Source: Leucobacter sp. Psy1
Lineage (GTDB): Bacteria; Actinomycetota; Actinomycetes; Actinomycetales; Microbacteriaceae
Direction of reading: 5' to 3'
Assembly (NCBI RefSeq): GCF_020096995.1
Contig: NZ_CP083692.1
Location: forward strand, 620,001 to 684,000
DNA length: 64,000 nucleotides
Position numbers and translations under genes: made by a program. Of this stretch, positions 25,982 through 33,793 are shown in pieces. The stretch's first letter is position 1; every line of letters begins with the position of its first letter. Under the pieces are notes generated by a model. That model made no database searches. It had not been told where the DNA came from and saw only the letters and a list, made by a program, of their open reading frames with translations.

Positions 25982-27040
25982 TCAGCCGCCGATGTAGGAC
26001 ATCTCGATGCGCTGCGGCCGCGATCCGTCGCCGCGCTCGGTGAACTCGGCCCGGCGCTCGGAGTATCGGTCGTCCCGGCGACGCCAGATGCCGCCGAGCG
26101 CGTCGGCGATGTCGTCATCGCTCGCTTCGCTCCGCAGGAGTGCCCGGATATCGTGGCCTGAGCTCGCGAACAGGCAGGTGAAGAGCTGCCCCTCCGCCGA
26201 AATGCGAGCACGGGAGCAGTCGCCGCAGAACGCGTTCGTGACACTCGAGATGACCCCGATCTCACCCGACCCGTCACGGTAGCGCCAGCGCTTCGCCGTA
26301 TCGCTGGGGTGACGCGGGGCCACCGGATCGAGCGGGTGGACGGCGCCGATGCGGTCGACGATCTCCTGCGAAGGGACGACCTCGTCCAGCTGCCAGCCGT
26401 TGGAGGAGCCGACGTCCATGAACTCGATGAAGCGGAGCGTGTGACCCGTTCCCTTGAAGTGCTCGGCCAGCGGAAGGATCTCATCCTCGTTGGCCGACCG
26501 CTTCACGACGGTGTTGATCTTCACCGGTCCGAGCCCCGCGGCGTCGGCCGCGGCGATGCCGTCGAGCACGCGCGACACCGGGAAGCGCACATCGTTGATC
26601 GCCTGGAACCGCTCCTCGTCGAGCGAGTCGAGGGACACCGTCACCCGGCCGAGCCCCGCCGCCTTCAACGCTTCGGCCTTCACTGGGAGCGCCGACCCGT
26701 TCGTGGTGAGCGCGAGGTCGAGCGGTTGCCCGTCGAGGGTGCGCAGTTCGGCCAGCATGCCGATGAGCTCTTCGATGCCGCGGCGCAGCAGCGGCTCGCC
26801 GCCCGTCAGCCGGAGCTTCCGCACCCCGAGCCCCGTCGCGATCCGCGCAACCCGGGTGATCTCCTCGAATGTGAGCAGCTCTTTGCGGTCGAGGAACTGG
26901 TAGTCGCGACCGAAGATCTCGCGCGGCATGCAGTAGACGCAGCGGAAGTTGCACCGATCCGTGATCGATATCCGCAGGTCCGTGAGAGGGCGACGCATCC
27001 GGTCCGTGACGCCGCTGGCAGCGATCTTGCGTGCAGGCAT
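25982..27040 (-). CDS. moaA: GTP 3',8-cyclase (radical SAM)
   Basis: A 352-aa first enzyme of Moco synthesis. The radical-SAM cluster motif CNFRCVYC is near the N-terminus, the second cluster cysteines are in FCGDCSR and the later FTCLF segment, and the protein ends with the Gly-Gly needed for activity. ATG at 27040 is chosen because GAGGGGAGG lies six bases upstream; a TTG at 27067 is the only longer option. It sits 71 bases after modC and may belong to that operon; TACTGT in the gap could also start it separately. Confidence 0.93.
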   Translation of the reverse strand: MPARKIAASGVTDRMRRPLTDLRISITDRCNFRCVYCMPREIFGRDYQFLDRKELLTFEEITRVARIATGLGVRKLRLTGGEPLLRRGIEELIGMLAELRTLDGQPLDLALTTNGSALPVKAEALKAAGLGRVTVSLDSLDEERFQAINDVRFPVSRVLDGIAAADAAGLGPVKINTVVKRSANEDEILPLAEHFKGTGHTLRFIEFMDVGSSNGWQLDEVVPSQEIVDRIGAVHPLDPVAPRHPSDTAKRWRYRDGSGEIGVISSVTNAFCGDCSRARISAEGQLFTCLFASSGHDIRALLRSEASDDDIADALGGIWRRRDDRYSERRAEFTERGDGSRPQRIEMSYIGG

Positions 27041-27111
27041 CGGCACCCTCCCCTCGTGAAGCGTCAATTTTCCACAGTAACAGTCGTGAGCCGTTCGTGG
27101 CGAGGGGAACG

Positions 27112-28233
27112 TCAGTAGCCGGCGACTCGCGGGGTAGCAAACGTGAGATCGGCCCGCGCGAGTTCGAGTCGCACGCGGTCACCGACCTCCACCTGCTGAT
27201 CCACTGCGCGCGACACGGGAAGCTCGGCGATGAACTCCGGCCACCCGGCGCAGGTCACGCGAACGCCGGTGCGGCTCGCGAACACGGCGGCGACGGTGCC
27301 CGTCCAGCTCGCGGCGAGAGAAGAGTCAGCCATGATCGGGGAGTCCGCGTGCGAGAGCCTCACCGCAGCCGGGTCGAAGCTCGCCACGGCGGCGGCACCC
27401 GGTGCGGGCAGTTGCCCGACGCCGGAGACCTCGGCGAGCGGCGCTCCGGCGACGAGCAGGGTGCCCCGGTCGGACGCCCGCCCGTGGAGGAGGGCGCGAC
27501 CGGCGAACTCGGCCGCGAACGGCGTGGAGGGGGCGCCGAGCACCTCGGGGACGGACCCGAGCTGGCCGATCCTGCCCGCTTCGAGCACCAGCACGCGATC
27601 CGCGAGCGCAATCAGGTCGACGGGATCGTGCGTCACCAGGATCGTCGGTACGCCGAGACGCTGCACCTCTGCGGCGAGGAGGTGCCTGAGTTCTGCGCTG
27701 CTGGAGACATCGAGTGCCGCGAACGGCTCGTCCAGGAGGAGGAGGGCTGGATCGGCGGCGAGGGTCCGCCCGATCGCAATGCGCTGCTGCTGGCCGCCGG
27801 AGAGCTGATCGGCGCGCGCGGAGCCCCGATCGCCGAGCCCGACGCGCTCGAGCCACTCGTGGGCGGCGCGCTCGGCCGCGCGTCGACCGTGGCCCTGCGC
27901 TCGCGGCCCGAAGGCGACGTTCGCGATGGCATCGAGGTGCGGGAACAAGCGGGCACGCTGATCGAGATAGCCGATTCTCCGTGCCGCACGGGGCAGGCTG
28001 ACCCGAGCGTCGCCGTCGATCCGGGTCAGCGTGCGACCGCCGAGCGCGACACTGCCTGAGGTCAGGCTCAGGGTGCCGGCGAGAGCTCCGAGCAGCGTCG
28101 ACTTGCCCGCGCCGTTCGCTCCGATGAGGCCGAGGATCTCGCCCGGGGCGACCTGTACATCGGCAGCGAGGGTGAACGCTCCGCGCTCGACGCGGATGCG
28201 AGCATCGAGCGGACCGCCCGCGCCGCCGGTCAT
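27112..28233 (-). CDS. modC: Molybdate ABC transporter ATP-binding protein
   Basis: A 373-aa ATPase that powers molybdate import. Walker A GANGAGKST, signature LSGGQQQR, Walker B LLLLDEPFAALD, and a C-terminal TOBE (molybdate-binding) region from about 305. The open frame extends to 28512, but ATG at 28233 overlaps the modB stop (ATGA) and fits the family length. Confidence 0.92.
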   Translation of the reverse strand: MTGGAGGPLDARIRVERGAFTLAADVQVAPGEILGLIGANGAGKSTLLGALAGTLSLTSGSVALGGRTLTRIDGDARVSLPRAARRIGYLDQRARLFPHLDAIANVAFGPRAQGHGRRAAERAAHEWLERVGLGDRGSARADQLSGGQQQRIAIGRTLAADPALLLLDEPFAALDVSSSAELRHLLAAEVQRLGVPTILVTHDPVDLIALADRVLVLEAGRIGQLGSVPEVLGAPSTPFAAEFAGRALLHGRASDRGTLLVAGAPLAEVSGVGQLPAPGAAAVASFDPAAVRLSHADSPIMADSSLAASWTGTVAAVFASRTGVRVTCAGWPEFIAELPVSRAVDQQVEVGDRVRLELARADLTFATPRVAGY

Positions 28234-29057
28234 CGGGCAACCCCAGCGACGCGCGAGCGCATGCAGAGCAGTGCGACGACGGCCACGAACACCAGGAGCA
28301 GGGACAGGGTGATCGCGACGTCCTGCGTGACGCCGGCGCCGTTGAACGCCGTGTAGATGGCCAGCGGCATGGTGCGCGTGGTGCCCTCCGCGTTGCCTGC
28401 GAAGAGGGCGGTCGCCCCGAACTCCCCGAGTGCTCGGGTGAAGCAGAGAATCGCTCCTGCCACCAGGCTGGGGGCGAGGAGGGGGAGCGTGACGCGGCCG
28501 AGTACCGTCCACGGTTTCGCACCCAGGCTCTCGGCGACACGTTCGTACCCGGAGTCGAGACCCCGGAGTGCGCCCTCGACCGAGATGACCAGGAAGGGTA
28601 GCGCAACGAAGGTCTGGGCGAGCACCACGGCCGGAGTCGTGAAGGGGACCCGGATTCCCAGATCGAGGAGCCAGTCGCCGAGCAAACCGCCGCGGCCGAG
28701 CAGGGTCAGGAGCGCCAGACCACCGACGAGCGGCGGGAGCACGAGCGGGAGCGTGGTGAGCGCCCGCAGGACCGTCGCCAGCGCCCCCTCGGCGCGCGCG
28801 ATGACGAGTGCGAGCGGCACGCCGAGGACGACGCAGAGCCCCGTCGCGATCGTCGCCGTGAGCAGCGAGAGGCCCAGAGCGCTGCGGGTCGCGGGTTCCG
28901 CGAGGGTGCCTGGGACCGAGGCCCAGTCCACGCGGAGGATCAGCGCCGCGAGCGGCAGTACCAGCGTGGCGATCGCGACGCAGGCGGGAACCAGCACGCC
29001 GAGGGGGAGCCGAGCGCGTATGGTGCTGCCGTTCGCGTTCCGTCGGGGGGTCATCAT
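28230..29057 (-). CDS. modB: Molybdate ABC transporter permease
   Basis: A 275-aa membrane protein with about six hydrophobic segments and the EAA-type loop ESLGAKPWTVLGRVTLP that docks on ModC. FTRALGEFGATALFAGN is typical of ModB. Start at 29057 or the adjacent ATG at 29054. Follows modA by 13 bases. Confidence 0.92.
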   Translation of the reverse strand: MMTPRRNANGSTIRARLPLGVLVPACVAIATLVLPLAALILRVDWASVPGTLAEPATRSALGLSLLTATIATGLCVVLGVPLALVIARAEGALATVLRALTTLPLVLPPLVGGLALLTLLGRGGLLGDWLLDLGIRVPFTTPAVVLAQTFVALPFLVISVEGALRGLDSGYERVAESLGAKPWTVLGRVTLPLLAPSLVAGAILCFTRALGEFGATALFAGNAEGTTRTMPLAIYTAFNGAGVTQDVAITLSLLLVFVAVVALLCMRSRVAGVAR

Positions 29058-29070
29058 GCCTGTGCGAGCC

Positions 29071-29901
29071 CTAGTCGCGAGCAGGCCCGAAGCCGAGCTC
29101 GCCGAGGAGCTCCTGCGCTTCTTCCGAGTTCAGATAGGCGATCCATGCCTCCGCGGCTTCGGGGGAGGCCGTGCCATCGATGGCGGCGATCATGTACGCG
29201 CCCGCGGCTTCCTCGGCGTCCACGATGTCGATGCCCTCGACCTCGCCGCCGGTGCTCAGCACATCGGAGCGGTAGACGAGCCCGGCGTCGGCCTCGCCCT
29301 CGCGCACCTTCGTGAGCACTGCGGTCACGTTCTGCTCCTCGCTCGCCGGCGTGACCTCGACACCGTCGCGATCGAGCAACTGCCGGGAGGCGTTGCCGCA
29401 CGGTACCTCAGCCGCGCACACCACGACCACGGGGTCGTCACCGTCGGGGCCGGGCGCGGCGAGGTCGGCGAGCGACTCGATGCCGAACGGGTTGCCGGGC
29501 TGCACCGCGATCACGAGCTCGCTCGTGGCGAAGGCGTCCGGTTCGCCGAGCGTCAGGCCCTCGTCGGTGATCTTCGCCATGTTCGGCTCGTCGGCCGAAG
29601 CGAAGACGTCGACCGGGGCGCCGCTCAGAATCTGCGTCGCGAGCACGGATGAGCCGTCGAACGAGAACGTGAGGTTCGTGTTGGGGTGCGCCTCCATGAA
29701 GGAATCTCCGAGCTGGTCGAACGCGCCCTGCAGCGACGCCGCCGCGTACACCGTGAGGTCGCCGGAGACGTCGCTCGCCTGGTCGTCGGTCTCCGCCCCT
29801 GAATCCGCTCCTGAATCCGTGGTGCCCCCGGAGCAGCCGGCGAGCACGAGTGCGCCGATGGCCAGTGCGGAGGCGGCCAGGGTATTGACGGTGCGTCGCA
29901 T
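29071..29901 (-). CDS. modA: Molybdate-binding lipoprotein
   Basis: A 276-aa solute-binding lipoprotein. Signal peptide with lipobox LAGC (Cys23), then an acidic Gly/Ser linker and the ModA-type domain with VYAAASLQGAFDQL and FDGSSVLATQI. AGGAG seven bases before the ATG. It delivers molybdate or tungstate to ModBC; sequence cannot tell which is preferred. Confidence 0.93.
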   Translation of the reverse strand: MRRTVNTLAASALAIGALVLAGCSGGTTDSGADSGAETDDQASDVSGDLTVYAAASLQGAFDQLGDSFMEAHPNTNLTFSFDGSSVLATQILSGAPVDVFASADEPNMAKITDEGLTLGEPDAFATSELVIAVQPGNPFGIESLADLAAPGPDGDDPVVVVCAAEVPCGNASRQLLDRDGVEVTPASEEQNVTAVLTKVREGEADAGLVYRSDVLSTGGEVEGIDIVDAEEAAGAYMIAAIDGTASPEAAEAWIAYLNSEEAQELLGELGFGPARD

Positions 29902-29905
29902 CCGT

Positions 29906-30319
29906 TTACTCCTGCGTATCGATCGGGCGAGCTGCCTCGAGAATGACCTGGGTGGCTTTCACGATGGCGGTGGCGCGCGACCCGACTTCGAGGGCGAGAT
30001 CCTCGCAAGCCTCCGCCGTCATGAGCGAGACGACGCGGTTCGGGCCCGCCTGCAACTCCACCAGTGCCACCAGGCCCTCGACCTGGATGCCGGTCACGAT
30101 GCCGGTGAAGCGGTTGCGAGCGCTGCGCACGATCGGGTCGCTGGTGTCCGCCCCCGGGGCGAGCTGCGTGATGCGCTGGGCGAGCGAGCGGCCAGTCACG
30201 ACCTGCACGCCGGCGTCGTCCCGGCTCGCTTCGAGGAGTCCGTCGTGCGCCCATCGGCGAATGGTGTCGTCGCTGACTCCGAGGAGCTGTGCAGCCTCGC
30301 GCATACGAAAGTGCGTCAT
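29906..30319 (-). CDS. HTH-TOBE regulator of molybdate genes
   Basis: About 137 aa: an N-terminal excisionase/MerR-like helix-turn-helix (MREAAQLLGVSDDTIRRWA) and a C-terminal TOBE/Mop molybdate-binding domain (about 68-132). It is not classical ModE but the short actinobacterial counterpart, probably a molybdate-responsive regulator of the mod genes. ATG at 30319 is preferred because a -10 box lies seven bases before it; GTG at 30328 is the longer option. Stops four bases before modA. Confidence 0.8.
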   Translation of the reverse strand: MTHFRMREAAQLLGVSDDTIRRWAHDGLLEASRDDAGVQVVTGRSLAQRITQLAPGADTSDPIVRSARNRFTGIVTGIQVEGLVALVELQAGPNRVVSLMTAEACEDLALEVGSRATAIVKATQVILEAARPIDTQE

Positions 30320-30356
30320 AAAGTGCACTCTATCTCCGCAGATGCGGACGGATCAA
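30320..30356 (-). promoter_or_regulatory. Promoter and operator of the mod operon
   Basis: TTGATC (30356-30351), 18 bases, TAGAGT (30332-30327), then seven bases to the ATG at 30319: a leaderless arrangement. The 8-bp perfect palindrome AGTGCACT (30322-30329) straddles the end of the -10 and the transcription start, an ideal place for a repressor such as the HTH-TOBE protein to bind. A second small palindrome, CCGCA-GA-TGCGG, lies at 30336-30347 between the boxes. Confidence 0.55.
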
Positions 30357-30397
30357 GCGTCGGCTGTGCTCGAGACGGCGCGCTGCGCGACGTTCAC

Positions 30398-30462
30398 CCG
30401 TTCGGTGGTCGGTTTCGCATGCTTCCGAGGCCGAATAGCGTGCGAAGCCGACCACCGAACGG
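30398..30462 (-). terminator. Long hairpin after the molybdoenzyme gene
   Basis: Arms of 25 bases (30398-30422 and 30438-30462) around a 15-base loop. Only two positions differ and both can pair as G-U on the plus strand. It begins 17 bases after the molybdoenzyme stop and ends before the mod promoter, so it probably ends the fdhD-fdh message. There is no U tract. A hairpin of the same size lies at 56963-57028. Confidence 0.6.
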
Positions 30463-30478
30463 ACGGCGAGGGTCGTCG

Positions 30479-32803
30479 CTACACGACCGCGGGTCGGCCC
30501 ACTCCGACCGGCGTGGTCGACGGCTCGAGACGCACGATGACCGCCTTCGAGACAGGCGTATTGCTCTCGAGCGCGGCGCTGTCGAGCGGCACGAGCACGT
30601 TCGCCTCAGGGAAGTAGGCGGCGGCGCACCCGCGGGCGGTGGGGTAGGAGACGGCGCGGAAACCGCGCAGCACGCGGTCCGGCTCGTCCTGCCACTCGCT
30701 GAAGATGTCGACGATCTGACCGTCCTCGATGCCGAGTTCCGCGAGATCCTCGGGGTTCACGAAGATCACCGACCGCCCCTTCTTGATGCCGCGGTAGCGG
30801 TCGTTGAGGCTGTAGATCGTGGTGTTGAACTGGTCGTGGGAGCGCAGCGTCTGCAGGATCAGACGTCCGGGCGGGCACTCCACCGGCTCGAGCTCGTTGA
30901 CGGTGATGCGGGCCTTGCCGGTCTCGGTGTGGAAGGTGCGGGAGTCTCGCGGACCGTTCGGCAGGACGAATCCGTCGCGGCGTCGCGTCTTCGCGTTGTA
31001 GTCTTCGCAACCGGGCACGACCCTGGCGATGCGATCCCTGATGCGATCGTAGTTCTCGGCGAATGAGAGCCAGTCGATGCCGTAGCGGTCGCCGAGTGCG
31101 GCGTGCGCCATGCCGGCGATGACCGCGACCTCGGAGCGCGCGTCCGGTGAGATCGGGGGGATCTGACCGTGGGAGGCGTGGACGGCGCAGACGGTGTCCT
31201 CGACGGTCACGTACTGCGGGCCCGATGCCTGCACGTCGATCTCGGTGCGGCCGAGCACCGGCAGGATCAGTGCCTCCTCACCGGTGATCACGTGCGAGCG
31301 GTTGAGTTTGGTGGAGAGCTGCACGCTGAGCTGGGTGCCCCGCATGCCCGCTTCGGCGAGGTTCGTGTCCGAGATCGCGCCGAGCAGGTTGCCGCCGAGC
31401 CCGACCCACACCTTCAGCTTTCCCTCCGCGAGTGCGCGGATGCCGTCGACGGCGTCGTACCCGTGCTTGCGCGGGGGTTCGAACCCGAACTCCGCGCCGA
31501 GGGCGTCCATGAACGACTCTGGCATCTTCTCCCAGACGCCCATGGTGCGGTCGCCCTGCACGTTGCTGTGCCCGCGAATCGGTGATGCGCCTGCTCCCGG
31601 CTTGCCGATGTTGCCGCGGAGGAACAGGAGGTTCATGATCTCGCGGATCGTGTCGACCGCCTTGCGGTGCTGCGTGATGCCCATAGCCCAGCAGATGATG
31701 ACGCGATCCGAGGTCAGGTAGCGGTCGGCGAGCTCGTCGATCTCGGCGACGGGCACCGCAGCGGCCTGCTCGACCTCCCGCTCGTCGAGCTGCGCGATGT
31801 GCTCCGCGAACGCCTCGAAACCGTCGCAGTGCGCCGCGATGAACTCGTGATCCAGTACGGTGCCCGGTGCGCGGTCCTCCGCTTCGAGCACGCGCTTCGA
31901 CACGGCCTGCAGCAGCGCCATGTCTCCGCCGCTGCGCACCTGGATGAACTGGTCGGCAAGCTTGATCGCCTTGCCGAGGTAGCCCTTCACCGACTGGGGA
32001 TCCTTGTACCCCATGAGCCCGGCCTCCGGCAGCGGATTGATGGCGACGATCTTGGCGCCGTTCTCCTTCGCCTCCTGCAACGCCGTGAGCATGCGCGGGT
32101 GGTTGGTACCGGGGTTCTGCCCCATGATGATGATCAGGTCGGACTTGCCGAAGTCGTTGTAGGCGATCGTCGACTTGCCGATCCCGACGGTTTCAACCAT
32201 CGCGGTGCCGGTGGATTCGTGGCACATGTTGGAGCAGTCAGGCAGATTGTTCGTGCCGAGGACCCGCGCGAACAGCTGGTAGAGGAACGCTGCCTCGTTC
32301 GAGGCGCGTCCGCTCGTGTAGAACGCGGCTTCATCGGCGCTCTCGAGCTCGCGCAGGTGCGTGCCGACGATGTCGAACGCGCGGTCCCAGCTGATCGGCG
32401 CGTAGTGGTCGGAGCCCTTCGGCTTGTACACGGGCTCGGTGATGCGCCCCTGCATGCCGAGCCAGTACTCGGTCTTGTCCTCCAGCGAGGTGAGCGAGTG
32501 CTCCTCCCAGAACGACCGCGGAATCTTCAGCGGCGTTGCCTCCCACGTGACCGCTTTCGCGCCGTTCTCGCAGAACTCGGCGGGCTTCCGGCGATCAGGG
32601 TCGGGCCAGGCGCAGCTCATGCAGTCGAACCCGTCCTTGTGGTTCATCTTGAGCAGCAGTTTCGCGGTGCGCGCTGGACCCATCTGCGTGAGCGCGGGCT
32701 CCATGGAGTGCACGACGCCGCCAAGACCAGCGGCGTAGTCCTTGGGCTCCGTGATCTTCATGTCCTCGTCGGAGAAGTCTTCCCGAGGGGCTTTCGGTGT
32801 CAT
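30479..32803 (-). CDS. Molybdopterin oxidoreductase, FdhF/YdeP family (formate dehydrogenase-like)
   Basis: A 774-aa molybdenum enzyme of the FdhF/YdeP (formate dehydrogenase alpha-like) group. Seen: GLGG near the start, CMSCAWPDPDRRKPAEFC as the modified N-terminal Cys region, SNMCHESTGTA with the Cys expected to ligate molybdenum, GQNPGTNHPRML, and a C-terminal molybdopterin-dinucleotide domain. No signal peptide, so it is cytoplasmic. Translational coupling to fdhD (ATGA) and nearby formate-producing genes favour formate oxidation, but YdeP members have also been linked to acid resistance and their substrate is often unproved. Confidence 0.82.
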   Translation of the reverse strand: MTPKAPREDFSDEDMKITEPKDYAAGLGGVVHSMEPALTQMGPARTAKLLLKMNHKDGFDCMSCAWPDPDRRKPAEFCENGAKAVTWEATPLKIPRSFWEEHSLTSLEDKTEYWLGMQGRITEPVYKPKGSDHYAPISWDRAFDIVGTHLRELESADEAAFYTSGRASNEAAFLYQLFARVLGTNNLPDCSNMCHESTGTAMVETVGIGKSTIAYNDFGKSDLIIIMGQNPGTNHPRMLTALQEAKENGAKIVAINPLPEAGLMGYKDPQSVKGYLGKAIKLADQFIQVRSGGDMALLQAVSKRVLEAEDRAPGTVLDHEFIAAHCDGFEAFAEHIAQLDEREVEQAAAVPVAEIDELADRYLTSDRVIICWAMGITQHRKAVDTIREIMNLLFLRGNIGKPGAGASPIRGHSNVQGDRTMGVWEKMPESFMDALGAEFGFEPPRKHGYDAVDGIRALAEGKLKVWVGLGGNLLGAISDTNLAEAGMRGTQLSVQLSTKLNRSHVITGEEALILPVLGRTEIDVQASGPQYVTVEDTVCAVHASHGQIPPISPDARSEVAVIAGMAHAALGDRYGIDWLSFAENYDRIRDRIARVVPGCEDYNAKTRRRDGFVLPNGPRDSRTFHTETGKARITVNELEPVECPPGRLILQTLRSHDQFNTTIYSLNDRYRGIKKGRSVIFVNPEDLAELGIEDGQIVDIFSEWQDEPDRVLRGFRAVSYPTARGCAAAYFPEANVLVPLDSAALESNTPVSKAVIVRLEPSTTPVGVGRPAVV

Positions 32804-33711
32804 GGCTGCTCCACTTCGTTGAGGGCTGCCTCGCGAGGCGCGCCCGCGAGGTCCGCTGGTGTCGAGGATTCGGCCTCGAGTGCCGGGTCGATCACCCGGT
32901 CAGGGCGACTGTATATGACCATGGAGGGTCCGCGCAGGAACCCCACCAGGGTGAGTCCCATTTCGTCCGCCAGGTCGGCGGCGAGTGAGGACGGTGCCGA
33001 GACGGCGGTGAGCATCGGGATCCCCGCCATGAGCGCTTTCTGCGTGAGTTCGAAGCTCGCGCGTCCCGAGACCTGCAGCACGAGCCCGCGACCCGGGAGG
33101 CGTCCGTTCTGTAGGGCCCAGCCGATGACCTTGTCGACCGCGTTGTGCCGGCCGACGTCTTCGCGCAGCACGAGCATCTCGCCGGTGGCGCCGTCGAAGA
33201 GAGCGGCGGCGTGGATGCCGCCCGTCCGCTCGAACACCGCCTGCCCGGCACGGAGGGTATCGGGGAACCCGGCGATGAGTCCGGCGTCCACGACCAGCGG
33301 ATCGTCGGCGACGACGTAGCGGGACTGCGTGCGCACGCTGTCGATGCTCGCCTTGCCGCACAGACCGCACGAGCTGTTCGTCAGGAAATTCCGCTCGACG
33401 CTCGGGTCTGGCGGGGCGACTCCCGGTGCGAGCGCGACGTCGAGAACGTTGTAGGTGTTGACGTTGTCCACAGCGCCGGCGCAGTAGCGGGCGGTCAGCA
33501 TCTCGTCGGGAGACGCAATCACGCCCTCGGAGACCAGGAACCCCGCGGCGAGTTCGACATCGTGCCCCGGCGTGCGCATGGTGACGGCGAGCGACCGCCC
33601 CTGGACGCGAATCTCCAGTGGCTCCTCAACCGTCAGGGAGTCGCTCCGGGAGTTGCGGTACTCACCCAGCTTGATACGGGTGACCCTGCGGCGGGCCGCG
33701 ATACGAGACAT
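32800..33711 (-). CDS. fdhD: Formate dehydrogenase accessory sulfurtransferase
   Basis: A 303-aa protein that passes sulfur to the Mo-bis-MGD cofactor of formate dehydrogenases. The key pair is in SSCGLCGKAS; FYSEGVI-type N-terminal features, DVGRHNAVDKVIG and SGRASFELTQKA are also present. ATG at 33711 is chosen; the open frame upstream to 34287 is a shadow of moeA2. TTGCTT-N17-TATCCA lies just upstream as a weak promoter. Confidence 0.92.
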   Translation of the reverse strand: MSRIAARRRVTRIKLGEYRNSRSDSLTVEEPLEIRVQGRSLAVTMRTPGHDVELAAGFLVSEGVIASPDEMLTARYCAGAVDNVNTYNVLDVALAPGVAPPDPSVERNFLTNSSCGLCGKASIDSVRTQSRYVVADDPLVVDAGLIAGFPDTLRAGQAVFERTGGIHAAALFDGATGEMLVLREDVGRHNAVDKVIGWALQNGRLPGRGLVLQVSGRASFELTQKALMAGIPMLTAVSAPSSLAADLADEMGLTLVGFLRGPSMVIYSRPDRVIDPALEAESSTPADLAGAPREAALNEVEQP

Positions 33712-33793
33712 GCTTCCTGGATAGCATTGAACGGGCGCGTAAGCAATGCCGCGCCGAAGTCCGAGTGCCTGTATGCGCGGAGCGGGGGATGCG
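33712..33793. promoter_or_regulatory. Divergent control region between fdhD and second moeA
   Basis: GCATTG (33724-33729) and its complement CAATGC (33744-33749) form an inverted repeat with 14 bases between, overlapping the predicted -35 (TTGCTT, minus strand) of fdhD. It could be an operator shared by both operons. No gene is seen in these 82 bases. Confidence 0.35.

Noticed and set aside
30398-30462. Insertion-sequence end or transposon terminal repeats
   Set aside because: Arms are only 15 bases apart, with no transposase or target duplication nearby.
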